A stretch of 64,000 nt of DNA from positions 372,001 through 436,000 of the forward strand of contig CBDDGJ010000003.1 of NCBI GenBank assembly GCA_965227805.1, in the 5' to 3' direction. The translations under genes and the position numbers were made by a program. This DNA comes from CBDDGJ01 sp965227805. Lineage in GTDB: Bacteria > Pseudomonadota > Alphaproteobacteria > RS24. The first letter of the stretch is position 1, and every line of letters starts with the position of its first letter. This document shows positions 61,784 through 64,000 of this stretch, piece by piece. A model generated the notes under the pieces. The model did no database searches and had not been told where the DNA came from. It saw only the letters and a program-made list of their open reading frames with translations.

Positions 61784-63226
61784 TTACGCGGTGCCGCCAA
61801 CGGTAAGTGCATCAATTTTTAGTGATGGTTGCCCCACGCCAACCGGCACGCCCTGACCATCCTTACCGCATGTGCCAATGCCTTCATCAAGCTGCATGTC
61901 ATTGCCGATCATAGAAATGCGTTGCATAGTTTGCGGGCCTGAGCCGATAAGCGTTGCCCCTTTGAGGGGCGCGCCGCATTTTCCGTTTTCGATTGCATAA
62001 GCCTCGGTGCAAGAAAACACAAATTTGCCGGAGGTTATATCAACCTGCCCACCCCCAAAAGCAACAGCATATATGCCTTTTTTAACCGAACCGATAATCT
62101 CTTGCGGGTCATGTGTGCCGCTTAACATATAGGTGTTGGTCATGCGGGGCATGGGCTGACAGCTAAAACTTTCGCGCCTGCCATTGCCGGTAGGCTGCAT
62201 ATTCATCAAGCGTGCATTGAGTCTGTCTTGCATATAGTTTTTCAAAATACCATCTTCAATTAAAACGGTGTGCTGGCTAGGGGTGCCTTCATCATCTATG
62301 GTGAGCGAACCGCGCCGATGCGGCATGGTGCCATCATCAATGACGCTAACTCCTTTGGCGGCCACTTGTTCACCGATACGGTCGGAAAAGGTTGAGGTTT
62401 TTTTGCGGTTAAAATCGCCTTCAAGCCCGTGGCCGACGGCTTCATGCAGTAAAATACCCGGCCAGCCTGCACCCAGCACGACTTCCATTTCACCAGCGGG
62501 TGCCGGCTTGGCTTCAAGATTAACCAGTGCCTGACGCAAAGCCTCATCAACCTGACTTTGCCAGTTTTCCTGCGACAACCATTGGTGATAGGCGGCACGC
62601 CCACCGCGCCCGCAATGACCAACCTCCTGGCGGTCATCTTCGCCAACCATAAGCGACACATCCAGCCGCACGAGGGGGCGTGTATCGAATAAAGGCGCCG
62701 CGCCGGGGCGAATAATGCTAATAGCTTGCCATTCGCCCGAAAGCGAAATGCTTACCTGCCGCACACGATTATCTTTGGCGCGCGCATAGGCATTGATTGC
62801 CTCAAGAATTTTCACCTTATCGGAAAAGGCATTATCATTAAGCGGATTTTCCCCGCTATAGAGGCTTTGCGTAGGGCGCGGGGCGGCATCTGCCCATATA
62901 GCTTTATGCCCGCTTGCAACATGTGCCAAACTATCGCCTGCACGTTTAAGGGCGGCGGCGCTAAGCTCGGTCGAATGTGCATATCCCGTGAGCTCGCCTG
63001 CAACAAAGCGCAAGCCAAAACCCTGGCTGGTATCAAAACTGGCCGCCTTAAGGCGATTATCATCATAGGTGAAGTTTTCTGAAAGCCTGTATTCCAAAAA
63101 TAATTCGCCATCATCGGCAGCATTTAAGGCATTGCCGACATATGTTTCAGTCTGCTTTATATCAAGCAGATTACTTCCGAAAAATAGGGCTTCGGGGCTT
63201 GGGTGGGATGAGACATCTGTTTTCAT
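61784..63226 (-). CDS. tldD: Metalloprotease TldD (480 aa)
   Basis: TldD forms a heterodimeric zinc protease with TldE/PmbA that degrades unfolded peptides and matures some modified peptides. The zinc-binding motif is HEAVGH (H261-E262-x3-H266) followed by GLEGDFNRKKTS. Other blocks are GVSVIDDGTMPHRRGS and MTNTYMLSGTHD. The length is normal. It is divergent from coxB, an arrangement seen in many alphaproteobacteria. The partner tldE is not in the window. Confidence 0.95.
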   Translation of the reverse strand: MKTDVSSHPSPEALFFGSNLLDIKQTETYVGNALNAADDGELFLEYRLSENFTYDDNRLKAASFDTSQGFGLRFVAGELTGYAHSTELSAAALKRAGDSLAHVASGHKAIWADAAPRPTQSLYSGENPLNDNAFSDKVKILEAINAYARAKDNRVRQVSISLSGEWQAISIIRPGAAPLFDTRPLVRLDVSLMVGEDDRQEVGHCGRGGRAAYHQWLSQENWQSQVDEALRQALVNLEAKPAPAGEMEVVLGAGWPGILLHEAVGHGLEGDFNRKKTSTFSDRIGEQVAAKGVSVIDDGTMPHRRGSLTIDDEGTPSQHTVLIEDGILKNYMQDRLNARLMNMQPTGNGRRESFSCQPMPRMTNTYMLSGTHDPQEIIGSVKKGIYAVAFGGGQVDITSGKFVFSCTEAYAIENGKCGAPLKGATLIGSGPQTMQRISMIGNDMQLDEGIGTCGKDGQGVPVGVGQPSLKIDALTVGGTA

Positions 63227-63391
63227 ACATATAGTATATATGGAGTATGCATAAAAAAACAGCCCTATACATCATAATTTACGTAAAAAATCTTGTAATA
63301 TATAAGAATGAAGGATAAAACGAGTCGTTGAAATGCCTGCCTATGTGCAGGCACATTAGGATATATTTAAGATAGCTATAGGGAGAAAACT

Positions 63392-64000
63392 ATGCGCATT
63401 TTCGCACAAGCGACAATATGTCTGGCGGTGGTGACGCTATCAATAGGCGGGGCGCTTGCCGCTGATGGCCAGCCTGTGCCATGGCAGTTAGGGTTTCAAA
63501 ATGCCGCAACCGAACATATGCAAAGATTAACATGGTTTAATAATTATTTGCTCTATATCGTCACAGCAATTTGCATATTCGTTCTTGGCCTTATGCTTTA
63601 TGTTATGCTCCGCTTTAATGCGCGGGCAAACCCTACGCCTAGCACAACAACCCATAATACACTGCTTGAAGTGGTATGGACAATTATCCCCATTCTGATT
63701 TTGGTCGCGATTGCCGTGCCCTCTTTCCGCTTGCTTTATTTTCAGGAGCAAATTCCAGAAACAGACTTAACCGTAAAAGCCGTAGGCTATCAATGGTATT
63801 GGGGATATGAATATCCCGACCATGGCGGCTTTGCCTATGATTCGATCATGCTGGAAGATTCGGAACGCACCGCCGGACAACCCCGCCTTTTGGCAACGGA
63901 TAATGCACTGATATTACCGGAAAATACCACTGTGAAAGTGCTGGTTACTGCGGCTGATGTTTTGCATAGCTGGACGGTTCCTTCTTTCGGGGTTAAAGTG
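63392..64000 (+). CDS. coxB: Cytochrome c oxidase subunit II, N-terminal part (203+ aa, cut by window end)
   Basis: This is subunit II of aa3-type cytochrome c oxidase in the inner membrane. The ATG at 63392 follows GGGAGA. A signal-like segment with cleavage after LAA (about residue 23) is followed by WQLGFQNAATEHM, two transmembrane helices (about 50-72 and 88-112) and the aromatic electron-entry stretch YQWYWGYEYPD. PENTTVKVLVTAADVLHSWTVPSFGVKV approaches the CuA domain, and H in DVLHSW is the first CuA-region histidine. The rest of the CuA site lies beyond the window. Confidence 0.95.
   Translation, partial: MRIFAQATICLAVVTLSIGGALAADGQPVPWQLGFQNAATEHMQRLTWFNNYLLYIVTAICIFVLGLMLYVMLRFNARANPTPSTTTHNTLLEVVWTIIPILILVAIAVPSFRLLYFQEQIPETDLTVKAVGYQWYWGYEYPDHGGFAYDSIMLEDSERTAGQPRLLATDNALILPENTTVKVLVTAADVLHSWTVPSFGVKV

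Noticed and set aside
1..64000. Search for integrase, transposase, tRNA attachment site or phage genes that could have moved the island
   Set aside because: None was recognised on either strand. The only mobile-like structure is the 4.6-kb direct repeat pair.
1..64000. Search for CRISPR arrays and rRNA or tRNA genes
   Set aside because: No regularly spaced repeats beyond the three CTTAAA hexamers, and no tRNA-like folds or rRNA sequence were seen by eye. A covariance-model scan was not possible.

Overview
The window looks like a chromosomal segment of a moderately AT-rich alphaproteobacterium, probably aquatic, that degrades steroids or sterols. Two points suggest Alphaproteobacteria: recA carries an SOS box of the GTTC-N7-GTTC type, and tldD lies next to coxB. 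No rRNA, tRNA, CRISPR array, integrase or transposase was recognised. The species cannot be named from this sequence alone.

Layout. (1) 1-1407 is the left flank: the 3' part of pckA with a one-base frameshift, and a PlsC-type acyltransferase. (2) 1483-6104 is a 4,622-bp module holding a long DUF1302 outer-membrane protein and a DUF1329 periplasmic protein, with their upstream region and terminator. (3) 6605-23863 holds oxidation and side-chain functions: two SDRs, an aldehyde dehydrogenase, a hydrolase, a [2Fe-2S] ferredoxin, two kinds of CaiB/BaiF protein, a DUF35 protein beside an Ltp2-like aldolase, an acyl-CoA synthetase, an amidohydrolase, a crotonase, a TetR regulator, a P450 and a Rieske oxygenase. 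(4) 23981-26312 holds two Lrp/AsnC regulators and KshA. (5) 27171-46758 is a run of 20 minus-strand genes with very small gaps. It contains hsaA-hsaD-hsaC, ipdA-ipdB, ipdC, echA20, fadA6, two acyl-CoA dehydrogenase pairs (one including FadE30), ipdF, a MaoC hydratase, hsaE-hsaG-hsaF and kstD. (6) 46875-52080 holds fadD3, two SDRs and a second KstD-like flavoprotein. (7) 52305-56926 is a second, apparently identical copy of the 4,622-bp module. (8) 57247-64000 is the right flank: recA, a lipoprotein with a beta-barrel-like C-terminus, an HD-domain protein, an amidase, tldD and the start of coxB.

How it fits together. KstD and KshA open ring B of a 3-ketosteroid. HsaA, HsaC and HsaD break down the A/B rings, and HsaE, HsaG and HsaF process the C5 fragment to pyruvate and propionyl- or acetyl-CoA. 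FadD3, FadE30, IpdF, EchA20, IpdA/B, IpdC and FadA6 degrade the C/D-ring propionate (HIP). The P450, SDRs, aldehyde dehydrogenase, CoA-activating enzymes and Ltp2-like aldolase would oxidise and shorten a side chain. The DUF1302/DUF1329 modules are candidates for moving the hydrophobic substrate across the envelope. The reductases for HsaA (HsaB) and for KshA and the P450 are not in the window.

Two operator-like motif families divide the island. A CCGAA-N3-TATTC palindrome lies at the TetR gene and at the ferredoxin/CaiB divergent promoter. A longer palindrome with CGTA...TACG ends lies at five promoters serving KshA and the Lrp pair, hsaA, fadD3, and the outer SDR and flavoprotein genes. This resembles the two-regulon (KstR/KstR2) organisation of actinobacteria, but with different sites and possibly different regulators.
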